NCBI GenBank assembly: GCA_946480675.1
Contig: CAMLKS010000063.1
Coordinates: 1-9,675 of the forward strand
Source of the DNA: an uncultured Bacteroidota bacterium
Lineage (GTDB): Bacteria; Bacteroidota; Bacteroidia; Chitinophagales; Chitinophagaceae
DNA: 9,675 bases
Direction of reading: 5' to 3'
In this document: positions 1 to 7,482 of the stretch, piece after piece
How the letters are laid out: each line of letters begins with the position of its first letter
How positions within the stretch are numbered: position 1 is the first letter of the stretch
Position numbers and translations under genes: made by a program
Notes under the pieces: model-generated
The model's database searches: none
The model's input: the letters and a program-made list of their open reading frames with translations, nothing else
Told to the model about the DNA's origin: nothing

Positions 1-5
1 AGAAG

Positions 6-506
6 ATGAAGGAAGAAGATAAAATGAGTGACAAAGAAATAAAGCAGGGAAGCATCCTGCAGTTTATCAAAGATAAATTTGAAGGCAGGCTGGTGACAGA
101 ATCGCGCTCTGCAGCGGGTAACTGGCTGCAGTTTACTTTAGACCATATTGAAAAAGGCAAAGCGACTATATCGCTGAATGTAAAGCCTGAAATGACAAAC
201 CCCTATGGCAATATACACGGTGGCATGATGGCGCTGGTGATGGATGAAGTGATAGGCTGGGCTGTAGTAAGCCTGGATACGGCTAACCATTACACATCAC
301 TCAACCTGAACGTAGATTTCCTGTATGCCATCAAACGTGGCGAACGCCTTAGGGCCACGGCAGAAGTGATACGTGCCGGCAAGAAAATAATACATGTAGA
401 ATGCCGAGTGTATGATATGGAACAGCGCCTGTTGGGCAAAGCCACAAGTAACCTGATAGTGACCGGGATGCAGCCGGAAAACGGTGAATACAAAGTGGCC
501 AACTAA
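6..506 (+). CDS. PaaI-family hotdog-fold acyl-CoA thioesterase
   Basis: This is a small cytoplasmic thioesterase of the PaaI/YbgC-like hotdog superfamily, whose members hydrolyse acyl- or aryl-CoA thioesters; the actual substrate cannot be read from the sequence. The family signature is clear: NPYGNIHGG at residues 65-73, followed by a helix ending in the usual acidic residue (MALVMDEV, Asp80), then the central strands TSLNLNVDFLYA (97-108) and GERLRATAEVIRAGKKI (112-128). At 166 aa it is slightly longer than typical members (about 130-150 aa) because of a charged, poorly conserved N-terminus. A second in-frame ATG at position 24, behind a purine-rich GGAAGAAG stretch, is an equally plausible start. 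The frame is open to the window edge, so a start further upstream cannot be excluded. The following gene begins 47 nt downstream with its own promoter-like elements. Family assignment is firm; substrate is unknown. Confidence 0.9.
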   Translation: MKEEDKMSDKEIKQGSILQFIKDKFEGRLVTESRSAAGNWLQFTLDHIEKGKATISLNVKPEMTNPYGNIHGGMMALVMDEVIGWAVVSLDTANHYTSLNLNVDFLYAIKRGERLRATAEVIRAGKKIIHVECRVYDMEQRLLGKATSNLIVTGMQPENGEYKVAN

Positions 507-512
507 GTTTGA

Positions 513-543
513 TTTTACTTTTGATGATTGAGTTTTACTTTTG
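513..543 (+). promoter_or_regulatory. Putative Bacteroidota promoter with duplicated TTTTACTTTTG
   Basis: The 11-mer TTTTACTTTTG occurs twice exactly 20 nt apart (513-523 and 533-543). Each copy contains a perfect match to the Bacteroidota -7 consensus TAnnTTTG (516-523 and 536-543). A TTTG at 508-511 lies 24 nt upstream of the second copy, slightly beyond the usual -33/-7 spacing. The second copy ends 10 nt before the ATG of the glycosyltransferase, so it would give a leader of only a few nucleotides; the first would give about 24-27 nt. This is an inference from consensus match only. Confidence 0.45.
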
Positions 544-553
544 CCCATAATAT

Positions 554-1300
554 ATGCTGAACGGTAAAAAAATTGTAGTGGTATTGCCGGCCTATAAGGC
601 TGCCCTTACTATTGAACGCACATACAGTGAAATACCTTTCGACATAGTAGATGATGTGGTGCTGGTAGATGACCATAGCCCCGATAATACGGTGGAAGTA
701 GGTGCAAAACTGGGCATTCGTCACATCATCCGTCACGAGGTGAATAAGGGATATGGCGGCAACCAGAAAAGCTGCTACAGAAAAGCATTAGAGATAGGCG
801 CAGACATTGTTATTATGCTGCACCCCGACTATCAATATACGCCCAAACTGATACATGCCATGGCATCGGTGATAGCTTATGATGTGTACCCAGTGTCATT
901 TGGTTCGCGCATATTAGGAAAGGGTGCGCTGAAGGGCGGCATGCCGATGTACAAATACATAGCCAACCGTTTCCTCACCCTGTTTCAAAACATCATGCTG
1001 GGGCAAAAGCTCAGCGAATACCACACGGGTTACCGTGCCTTTTCCGCCGAGGTAATACGTTCTATCGACTTTACACACAACAGCGACGATTTCGTTTTCG
1101 ATAATGAAATGATATCGCAGATATTTATGAATGGCTACGAGATAGGCGAGATAACATGCCCTACCAAGTATTTCGACGAAGCATCCAGCATCAACCTGGC
1201 ACGTAGCATGAAGTACGGGCGTGGTGTGCTGCGCGTATCGCTGGTGCATTGGCTGCACCGCAAAGGCTTGCTGAAAAGCAAGTTGTATCGCAATAAATAA
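554..1300 (+). CDS. Family 2 glycosyltransferase (DPM1/DPG-synthase-like)
   Basis: This is an inverting GT-A-fold glycosyltransferase that would transfer a sugar from a nucleotide-sugar donor, possibly to a polyprenyl phosphate or a cell-surface glycan; donor and acceptor are unknown. The N-terminal nucleotide-binding half is typical of GT2: VVVLPAYKAALTIERT (8-23), the VDDHSPDNT turn (38-46) and NKGYGGNQKSCYRKAL (64-79). Where GT2 enzymes usually carry a DxD metal-binding motif there is HPDYQYTP (90-97), leaving one aspartate. A later acidic stretch, DDFVFDNEM (178-186), fits the catalytic or acceptor region. There is no signal peptide, and no C-terminal membrane segments like those of GtrB-type relatives, so it is probably cytoplasmic or peripheral. 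At 248 aa it is full length. It stands alone between a thioesterase and a terminator, so the neighbours do not reveal its pathway. Confidence 0.88.
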   Translation: MLNGKKIVVVLPAYKAALTIERTYSEIPFDIVDDVVLVDDHSPDNTVEVGAKLGIRHIIRHEVNKGYGGNQKSCYRKALEIGADIVIMLHPDYQYTPKLIHAMASVIAYDVYPVSFGSRILGKGALKGGMPMYKYIANRFLTLFQNIMLGQKLSEYHTGYRAFSAEVIRSIDFTHNSDDFVFDNEMISQIFMNGYEIGEITCPTKYFDEASSINLARSMKYGRGVLRVSLVHWLHRKGLLKSKLYRNK

Positions 1301-1316
1301 TACAACATATTGATAT

Positions 1317-1356
1317 AAAAAAAGCGCCCTCCGGAAGAAGGGCGCTTTTTGTTTTT
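1317..1356. terminator. Bidirectional rho-independent terminator
   Basis: A perfect 12-bp stem is formed by AAAAAGCGCCCT (1319-1330) and AGGGCGCTTTTT (1339-1350) around an 8-nt loop. On the + strand it is followed by GTTTTTTG, and on the - strand the stem also ends in a run of T. It sits between the convergent ends of the glycosyltransferase (stop at 1300) and the T9SS protein (stop at 1377), so it can terminate both. Confidence 0.9.
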
Positions 1357-1376
1357 TGCCTAAACGCATTGCTGAA

Positions 1377-3170
1377 TTATTGCAGCAGGAGCTTTTGAGT
1401 GTTTTTTATGTTTTCAGCTTCCAGGGTTATGAAGTATAATCCTTTGTGCAGTGATTGCAGGTTCAGTTCTGTAGTACCGTCCTTTATGGTTTGGTTCAGC
1501 ACTACTTTGCCTGAAATATCTGTGATCACAACGGTAGCATTTTTTGCATTACCTGCCATCCATTCAATGCTCACGATATCCCTGGCAGGGTTAGGATAAA
1601 TAGCGAATGATTGGTTGTTGCTGACATTGGCAATGCCTGTAGCTGTAGGTGTGATGGTTTTCTTGCTGAGCGACCTTGTGAAGTCAACGCCTGTTATTGT
1701 TGGTTTATCGTTTACCACCGTAGCATTGGCTGTGATGGTATTGTAGCCAAATTGTTCAGGGTGTACGGTATAAGCAGCCGGTGGCAGGTTGCTGAATGAG
1801 TAGTTGCCACTTGCATCTGTTACTGTAGCCTGTACCGGTTTACCTGCAGCATCCAGCAGCAGGATGGTCATATCCGGAATACCTGCACTGGTGCCTTTAT
1901 TAGCGCCCGCGCTTACATTACCTGCTACAAAGCCCGGGCCGCTGGTGGCCATACCCGCCTGCATATAAATATGTTTCGACAGGTTGGACCCGCTATGGTA
2001 TATCAGTGTAGCATTATACCACATCAGTGCAGATGTATGGTAAGTAGGCACGTAGCTGGCACCACTGGTAGGGCCGTTCAGCAATTGCGCTTTCACGCGG
2101 TACACACCTGCTACCGGGTTGCTGAATTGGTAAGGTGTCATATGATAATAACCACCGCCAACAATCTGAGAATCTACTGCGTATAATGAAGTAGTAGCAG
2201 AATCATATTGTATCAGCCAAACTTTATAGTAAGGGCTATCTACACGTGGTGCGCCCAATGTGCTGTCCTGGAATATATAACCCGCTATATCGCCGGCAGG
2301 GCTTGGGCCTACTGCAGATATCCATTGACAGAAGGTATCTCTGCAATAGAAATAACCTGAAAGGGAATCCGTCCATGTTGTGATCAGACATACCTGGTAG
2401 CTGTCTGATACCGCATAGGTATGGATAGGATTGGGCGATGAAGAATAAGTGCCATCACCAAAGTTCCATAGATAATAGCGGTTAACGCTAGGTTGTGTAG
2501 TAGAAGTATTGGTAAATGTAACTACAGTACCTGTATGAGAAGAGGTGAACCCTGCACTAAGGCCGGTGCAGTTAGCGCGGTAAACAATAACACGTGCCGT
2601 ATCTATGCAGCTGCTATTGGAATCGCTTGCGAGAACGGTGACTAGTTTATCGCCCGGTGTGCTATACACGTGAGAAACGGTGGTACTGGTTGAAGTATAC
2701 GTAGTACCATCTCCAAACAGCCAGTAATAATACATGCCTGTACCGGCGCCCAAATGGGTCAGGTAGAAGGTTACACTGTCGGGGTTCAACGGATTATGAA
2801 CAGAATCAGTTACTATGGTAGCACAAGAATCGTAAGCTACTGTGATGGAATGGTAAGTAGAATCTCGGCATATTTGAACACGTGTAACTGAATCCCATAC
2901 AACCATTGTCATTTTCACATTGTACGTACCAGGAGCAGCATAATTATGCTGTTTGTTACCTACGCTTATGAATTCCCAATAACCATCACCCCATTCTACA
3001 GCGAACGAATTGCCATTTCCCGGTGAAGGCGTAGAGCTGTTAGTGAGTTGTACTCTCAGTTTTTGGGTGGGCGTGGCCGGCAGACCCGATAAGCTGAACA
3101 CGGAAGCGCACTGCGCAAACCCCGCGTAGCTTAGCATCATGGCTACAAAAGCGAATAATAGTTTTTTCAT
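1377..3170 (-). CDS. Secreted PKD-domain protein with T9SS type A sorting domain
   Basis: This is a 597-aa exported protein, probably displayed on or released from the cell surface through the type IX secretion system. Residues 1-20 are a Sec signal peptide (MKK, hydrophobic core, ending GFAQ). The Cys at 21 is preceded by Gln, so it is not a good lipobox. Three PKD-like repeats follow: a diverged one with WGDG at 60-63 and HNYAAPGTY at 75-83, then clear ones with FGDG at 152-155 and FGDG at 237-240. Residues 293-406 form a beta-rich module with the VPTYHTSALMW pattern often seen in Bacteroidota adhesin-like proteins. Residues 413-497 form a carboxypeptidase-regulatory/SdrD-B-like module (TDASGNYSFSNLPPAAYTV). 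The last 80 or so residues are the sorting domain: FAIYPNPARD (522-531), ITDISGKVV (549-557), GLYFITLE (577-584) and the terminal KLLLQ. No catalytic domain is visible, so binding or adhesion is the likely role; the ligand is unknown. No TAnnTTTG element is seen upstream. Confidence 0.9.
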   Translation of the reverse strand: MKKLLFAFVAMMLSYAGFAQCASVFSLSGLPATPTQKLRVQLTNSSTPSPGNGNSFAVEWGDGYWEFISVGNKQHNYAAPGTYNVKMTMVVWDSVTRVQICRDSTYHSITVAYDSCATIVTDSVHNPLNPDSVTFYLTHLGAGTGMYYYWLFGDGTTYTSTSTTVSHVYSTPGDKLVTVLASDSNSSCIDTARVIVYRANCTGLSAGFTSSHTGTVVTFTNTSTTQPSVNRYYLWNFGDGTYSSSPNPIHTYAVSDSYQVCLITTWTDSLSGYFYCRDTFCQWISAVGPSPAGDIAGYIFQDSTLGAPRVDSPYYKVWLIQYDSATTSLYAVDSQIVGGGYYHMTPYQFSNPVAGVYRVKAQLLNGPTSGASYVPTYHTSALMWYNATLIYHSGSNLSKHIYMQAGMATSGPGFVAGNVSAGANKGTSAGIPDMTILLLDAAGKPVQATVTDASGNYSFSNLPPAAYTVHPEQFGYNTITANATVVNDKPTITGVDFTRSLSKKTITPTATGIANVSNNQSFAIYPNPARDIVSIEWMAGNAKNATVVITDISGKVVLNQTIKDGTTELNLQSLHKGLYFITLEAENIKNTQKLLLQ

Positions 3171-3249
3171 AGATACTCTTTTGTTTTAAGAATTTGGTGC
3201 TAAAAAAGGATTCAATAACTATGACGAGAGTTTTAACGGAAATGTTGGG

Positions 3250-3288
3250 AAAAAAAATAAGCTGCACCTGAATGGGTGCAGCTTATTT
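3250..3288 (-). terminator. Rho-independent terminator of hppA
   Basis: A perfect 14-bp stem is formed by AAATAAGCTGCACC (3255-3268) and GGTGCAGCTTATTT (3275-3288) around a 6-nt loop. Read on the minus strand it is followed by a run of eight T after TTA, the expected U-tract. It begins 28 nt after the hppA stop codon and separates hppA from the downstream PKD gene, so the two minus-strand genes are probably not one operon. Confidence 0.92.
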
Positions 3289-3316
3289 GAACTTTTAGTT
3301 AAAAACTTCCGGTTAA

Positions 3317-5518
3317 TTAATAAACAGAAGCTACCGATTTAGTTTCAATTTTTTTTACTTCTTGTTTTACAGGTGCTTTAGCACTTTCTGTATGCGCATC
3401 GCCGGTACCAAACATGCTGGCCAACGTAGGCGCAATAACCAAGGCCACGATAGACATCAGTTTGATAAGGATGTTCATAGAAGGGCCTGAAGTATCTTTA
3501 AACGGATCGCCAACAGTATCACCGGTTACAGATGCTTTGTGCGGGTCAGATTTTTTGTAATAGATCTCACCGTTTATTTCCACGCCTTTCTCGAAAGATT
3601 TTTTAGCGTTATCCCATGCACCACCGGCATTGTTCTGGAACATACCCATCAGTACGCCACTTACCGTAGCACCTGCCAGCATACCACCCAGCGCCTCGGG
3701 GCCTGCCAGGAAGCCTACCAGCAATGGAGATATAATAGCGATAGCACCCGGCAATACCATTTTCTTGATAGATGCATCGGTAGAGATAGCTACACATTTA
3801 TCATATTCAGGGCGGCCCTTGCCTTCCATAATACCCGGTATTTCGCGGAACTGGCGGCGTACTTCTTCCACCATAGCCATAGCGGCCTGTCCTACCGCGC
3901 GTATAGCCAGCGATGAGAAGATAAAAGGTATCATACCACCTACAAACAGCATGGCCAGTACTTCTGCTTTATAAATATCAATGCCTTCGATACCTGCCAC
4001 GCCTACATAAGCGGCAAACAGCGCCAATGCCGTCAGGGCAGCAGAGGCAATGGCGAAACCTTTACCGGTAGCAGCAGTTGTGTTACCCACGGCGTCCAGT
4101 ACGTCTGTTTTTTCACGCACTTCTTTAGGCAGTTCGCTCATTTCAGCTATACCACCTGCGTTGTCAGCTATCGGGCCAAAGGCATCGATAGCCAACTGCA
4201 TAGCTGTAGTAGCCATCATACCCGCAGCAGCTATCGCCACACCGTACAGGCCAGCCATAGCATAAGAACCCCAGATACCACCTGCCAGTACCAATATGGG
4301 TAAGAATGTACTTTCCATACCTATAGCCAGGCCGCCGATAACGTTTGTAGCGTGGCCGGTAGCCGACTGGCGGATGATGCTCATTACCGGGCGTTTGCCC
4401 ATAGCTGTATAATACTCGGTGATGATGCTCATCAGTGTACCTACTACAAGGCCTACCATGATAGCGCCGAACACTTGTGTATTGCTGAACTCATGTCCGC
4501 GCAGCGTCATGCTTGCAGGCAGGATGTTCATAACCAGGAAATAAGAAACGATAGCCGTCAGCACCATAGAGCCGTAGTTACCCAGGTTCAGTGCTTTTTG
4601 TACCGCGTTGGTGCTGATGCCTGCGCCATCAGATATACGCACCATCATAGTACCTATTATCGAAAGGACGATACCCACACCTGCTATCAGCATCGGCAGC
4701 AGTATCGGCCCGAAGCCACCAAAATTATCAACAGAAGCTGTTTCGCGGCCCAGTACCATGGTTGCCAATACGGTAGCTACATAAGAACCGAAAAGGTCGG
4801 CACCCATACCTGCTACGTCACCTACGTTATCGCCCACGTTATCGGCAATAGTGGCCGGGTTGCGCGGGTCATCTTCGGGTATGCCTGCTTCTACTTTACC
4901 TACCAGGTCGGCACCAACGTCGGCAGCTTTGGTATAGATACCGCCACCTACGCGTGCAAACAAGGCAATACTTTCAGCACCCAGTGAAAAGCCGGTCAGT
5001 ACTTCAATGGTACGCTCCATTTCCAGGCTGTCAACACCGGCTTCGGGGGCAAATATCATTTTCAAAATGATGAACAGGCTACCCAAACCCAGTACCGCCA
5101 GGCCGGCAACACCCAGGCCCATCACCGCACCACCGCCAAAAGATACAGACAGTGCTTTGCTAAGGCTGGTACGTGCCGCATTGGCCGTACGTACGTTGGC
5201 CTTGGTAGCTATGCGCATACCTATAAAACCTGCCAGCGCGCTGAATACCGCACCTATTACAAAGGCAACCGCTATCATCCAGCTGCTTTTAGGATTGCTG
5301 TAACCCATGAAAGCCAGCAGCAAGCCGGCTATAATTACGAAATAGGTAAGTATTTTATACTCAGCTTTCAGAAAGGCCATAGCGCCTTCGGCTATGTACT
5401 TCGAAATTTCTTTCATGCGGTCGTTTCCCGCATCCTGTTTGCTCACCCAGGAGCCTTTTATCATTGTATACAGCAAGGCAAGAATACCGAAGGCCGGTAC
5501 GAGGTAGAATAAACCCAT
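3317..5518 (-). CDS. hppA: K+-dependent membrane-bound ion-pumping pyrophosphatase
   Basis: This inner-membrane enzyme hydrolyses pyrophosphate and uses the energy to pump cations (H+ and/or Na+) out of the cytoplasm. At 733 aa with about 16 hydrophobic helices it is full length. The active-site signatures are intact: [11 protein letters not shown] (200-210), [19 protein letters not shown] (226-244), [14 protein letters not shown] (447-460), [12 protein letters not shown] (629-640) and [15 protein letters not shown] (666-680). In [10 protein letters not shown] (478-487) the position that is Lys in K+-independent enzymes is Ala482, which points to K+ dependence. The helix 6 segment reads [10 protein letters not shown], with Gly244 where Na+-pumping enzymes have Glu and no Glu at the plant-type site. 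Helix 5 reads LGAESIALF with Glu182 where relatives usually have Ser. By inference this favours H+ pumping of the Flavobacterium-like type. A hydrophilic tail of about 30 residues (704-733), rich in Lys, Glu and Ala, follows the last helix. The gene is monocistronic, with its own promoter-like site and terminator. Confidence 0.97.
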   Translation of the reverse strand: MGLFYLVPAFGILALLYTMIKGSWVSKQDAGNDRMKEISKYIAEGAMAFLKAEYKILTYFVIIAGLLLAFMGYSNPKSSWMIAVAFVIGAVFSALAGFIGMRIATKANVRTANAARTSLSKALSVSFGGGAVMGLGVAGLAVLGLGSLFIILKMIFAPEAGVDSLEMERTIEVLTGFSLGAESIALFARVGGGIYTKAADVGADLVGKVEAGIPEDDPRNPATIADNVGDNVGDVAGMGADLFGSYVATVLATMVLGRETASVDNFGGFGPILLPMLIAGVGIVLSIIGTMMVRISDGAGISTNAVQKALNLGNYGSMVLTAIVSYFLVMNILPASMTLRGHEFSNTQVFGAIMVGLVVGTLMSIITEYYTAMGKRPVMSIIRQSATGHATNVIGGLAIGMESTFLPILVLAGGIWGSYAMAGLYGVAIAAAGMMATTAMQLAIDAFGPIADNAGGIAEMSELPKEVREKTDVLDAVGNTTAATGKGFAIASAALTALALFAAYVGVAGIEGIDIYKAEVLAMLFVGGMIPFIFSSLAIRAVGQAAMAMVEEVRRQFREIPGIMEGKGRPEYDKCVAISTDASIKKMVLPGAIAIISPLLVGFLAGPEALGGMLAGATVSGVLMGMFQNNAGGAWDNAKKSFEKGVEINGEIYYKKSDPHKASVTGDTVGDPFKDTSGPSMNILIKLMSIVALVIAPTLASMFGTGDAHTESAKAPVKQEVKKIETKSVASVY

Positions 5519-5551
5519 AATGATTAGATAACGTTAAAATTTTAAGTGTGG

Positions 5552-5559
5552 CAAATATA
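5552..5559 (-). promoter_or_regulatory. -7 promoter element of hppA
   Basis: Read on the minus strand the site is TATATTTG, a perfect match to the Bacteroidota -7 consensus TAnnTTTG, 33 nt upstream of the hppA ATG. That predicts a leader of roughly 25-30 nt. No good TTTG is present at the -33 position, so support is a single motif plus location. Confidence 0.45.
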
Positions 5560-5687
5560 GCGGTTTGAGATATAAAATCATAGGTATTTCGCATATATGG
5601 TATCATGGAACAGTTTTTGCAATATAACAGTCGTATGGCGGGTTGTAGCCATATTTATCAGTAATTTTAAATAAAACGGAAACCACG

Positions 5688-6257
5688 GTGCCGCAGGGAG
5701 AATACAGGAAATTGCCGGACGAGGAATTAATATTCCGGTATGTGCACAGAAATGAGCATATGGCATTTACCTGCCTGTTCGACAGGTATGGGCACCTGGT
5801 ATATGGCGTATGCCTGAAATACCTCAAAGACCCCGATGCCGCCAAAGATGCTATGCAGCAGGTATTTATAAAACTGCTGGAAGACCTCAAGCGCTTTAAG
5901 GTGGAAAGTTTTAAACCCTGGCTATACCAGGTAGCAAAAAACCACTGCTTTATGCAGCTGCGCAAACAAGTGCCGGTGGTAAATGGTAAATTAGGTGATG
6001 CTGGCGATATGGAATTTGAGGAGGACTGGCATCATAAGATAGAACAGGAACAATTACTTGAGCAATTGGAGGCTGCGATAAAGGTTTTGAATGAGGAACA
6101 ACGTACCTGTATTGAGTTGTTTTATCTACAAAAAAGAACATACGCAGAAATTGCCGTACAAACCGGTTATACCGTAATGCAGGTGAAAAGTGCCATACAG
6201 AATGGCAGGCGTAACCTGAAAATAAAACTGGAGGCGTCGCGGAACGTGAAATTATGA
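5688..6257 (+). CDS. ECF-family RNA polymerase sigma factor
   Basis: This is a 189-aa extracytoplasmic-function sigma factor that would direct RNA polymerase to a small regulon, normally under control of a membrane anti-sigma factor. Region 2 covers about residues 10-95 (DEELIFRYVHRNEHMAF, then DAAKDAMQQVFIKLLEDL at 50-67 and FKPWLYQVAKNHCF at 75-88). A short acidic linker follows. Region 4 covers about 132-182, with helix-turn-helix TYAEIAVQTGYTVMQVKSA (151-169) and the basic end NGRRNLKIKL. It starts with GTG: there is no in-frame ATG between the upstream stop at 5646 and this codon, and the next internal ATG would remove much of region 2. The stop overlaps the next gene by 4 nt (ATGA), indicating translational coupling. 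No TAnnTTTG element is visible upstream, which would be compatible with transcription by another sigma or by itself. Family is certain; regulon and signal are unknown. Confidence 0.93.
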   Translation: MPQGEYRKLPDEELIFRYVHRNEHMAFTCLFDRYGHLVYGVCLKYLKDPDAAKDAMQQVFIKLLEDLKRFKVESFKPWLYQVAKNHCFMQLRKQVPVVNGKLGDAGDMEFEEDWHHKIEQEQLLEQLEAAIKVLNEEQRTCIELFYLQKRTYAEIAVQTGYTVMQVKSAIQNGRRNLKIKLEASRNVKL

Positions 6258-7462
6258 GCAAGGAGCAGTTGATACACATATTCGATAACAGTACCTGCCT
6301 TACCCGGAGGCAGCTGAAAGACTATGTAACCGGTGCCATGACCAACGAGGAGGCACACGCTGCAGAGGTGCATCTTAACGCTTGCCCCATGTGCAGCGAT
6401 GCGGTAGAAGGCCTGTTTGAACAGCAGGAAGGCGGACTGGCGGCCATGGCAGAACCTGATGGTGGTTTCCTGAAGGATCATTTTGGCCTGCATAACCCGC
6501 AGATACATCTGAATTCCATTACCGCTACGCAGTCACATTACCATCACCAGGTTAAAAGAAAGAAAAAAAGCAATGTGCAGCCACTATGGCGCACCGCTGC
6601 CATTGCGGCTATACTTTTGCTGATGGTGGGTAGCTTTTGGTATTACCGCAATACACAAAATAGCATAGCTAATACCTCGCCGACCATAGCACAGGAAATA
6701 CCTGCTGATAAAAACAGCCCGATAGCCATGAACGAGGAACCGGCACCGGATGAAAAAGCAATAGCCGCTGCGGCTCTACCCGGTAACCAGGATGCTGATG
6801 CCACCGACAGGCCGGAAACAACCGACCGTGTGGCAGCCGCAGCACAAGTAGCACCTGCACAACCGAAACCCGAAAACCCCGGCATTTTTAAAAAACTGGC
6901 AAATAAAGTGGAAAAACTGGCGCAGCAGCAGTCGGCGGCAGTGGTGCTGGATGCTATGAAAGACCCTGAAAAGTCGAAATACGAAACATCTGCCCGCAAT
7001 CAGCAGAATGATGAGCAACGTGCGGTACCGAAAGGTGTGCAGGATGAAGAAGTGGTTATAACGGCATATAAAGTGCCATTGGTAACTGAACAGGTAGAAA
7101 AGATGCCAGCCCGGAGTACTGCAAATGTAGCAACTGCAAGAAGCGGCAACAGCTATAATGAAACAGAACTAAAAGAAGTAAACGCAGGCACACGAAAGAA
7201 AGACAATACAGAACCCGATGCATTGGACAAAGCCGATAAACTCCTTTCACAAAAGAGCTATGGCGATGCCCTGAATGTATATACCAAAGAAATGCGCGGC
7301 AGCGAAAACCGCGCACGCAGGCAAGCCGCTGCGGTTGGTGCAGCTAAATGTTACACAGCGCTTGGCAAAACACAAAAAGCCAAAGAAATACTGGAAAGCA
7401 TAGTGAATGAAGGCGGCCCGCAAAAGAGGGAGGCCAAAAGATTACTGAAAGAAATGGAATAA
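6254..7462 (+). CDS. Anti-sigma-like membrane protein with zinc finger and TPR region
   Basis: This 402-aa protein is the probable regulator of the ECF sigma factor it overlaps by 4 nt. The N-terminus resembles a zinc-binding anti-sigma (ZAS/zf-HC2) domain: HLNACPMC places His40, Cys44 and Cys47 in the H-x3-C-x2-C pattern, within the cytoplasmic segment 1-113. A single membrane helix spans about 114-131 and is preceded by a basic KRKKKS stretch, so the C-terminus should face the periplasm. Residues 140-260 are a low-complexity linker rich in Ala, Pro, Gln, Glu and Lys. Residues 265-298 (EEVVITAYKVPLV, then EKMPARSTANVATARSG) resemble the plug segment of TonB-dependent receptors. Residues 320-402 form a tetratricopeptide-like helical region (ALDKADKLLSQKSYGDALNVY, then AAKCYTALGKTQKAKEILE). 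The role of sequestering the sigma factor is inferred from gene order and the zinc motif. The TPR region suggests that a protein partner in the periplasm supplies the signal. Confidence 0.82.
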   Translation: MSKEQLIHIFDNSTCLTRRQLKDYVTGAMTNEEAHAAEVHLNACPMCSDAVEGLFEQQEGGLAAMAEPDGGFLKDHFGLHNPQIHLNSITATQSHYHHQVKRKKKSNVQPLWRTAAIAAILLLMVGSFWYYRNTQNSIANTSPTIAQEIPADKNSPIAMNEEPAPDEKAIAAAALPGNQDADATDRPETTDRVAAAAQVAPAQPKPENPGIFKKLANKVEKLAQQQSAAVVLDAMKDPEKSKYETSARNQQNDEQRAVPKGVQDEEVVITAYKVPLVTEQVEKMPARSTANVATARSGNSYNETELKEVNAGTRKKDNTEPDALDKADKLLSQKSYGDALNVYTKEMRGSENRARRQAAAVGAAKCYTALGKTQKAKEILESIVNEGGPQKREAKRLLKEME

Positions 7463-7482
7463 AGCCGGGCAACCGCTGCTAG

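Noticed and set aside
914..1369. 151-aa open frame on the - strand opposite the glycosyltransferase
   Set aside because: It crosses the terminator hairpin and lies antisense to a conserved GT2 gene; it has no domain signature.
3105..3170. Lipoprotein signal in the PKD protein
   Set aside because: The Cys after the signal peptide is preceded by Phe-Ala-Gln; Gln at -1 does not fit the lipobox, and the protein ends in a T9SS sorting domain, so cleavage as a Sec signal is more likely.
3040..3267. 75-aa open frame overlapping the start of the PKD gene
   Set aside because: It begins inside the hppA terminator stem and runs into the signal-peptide region of the PKD gene in another frame; its sequence is not protein-like.
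4352..4987. 211-aa open frame on the + strand opposite hppA
   Set aside because: It lies wholly antisense to a gene with intact family motifs, and its His/Tyr/Cys-rich composition with no recognisable domain is typical of a shadow frame.
7463..7482. Terminator between the convergent anti-sigma-like and tag genes
   Set aside because: The 20-nt gap contains only a GCTAGC palindrome and no stem with a T-run.
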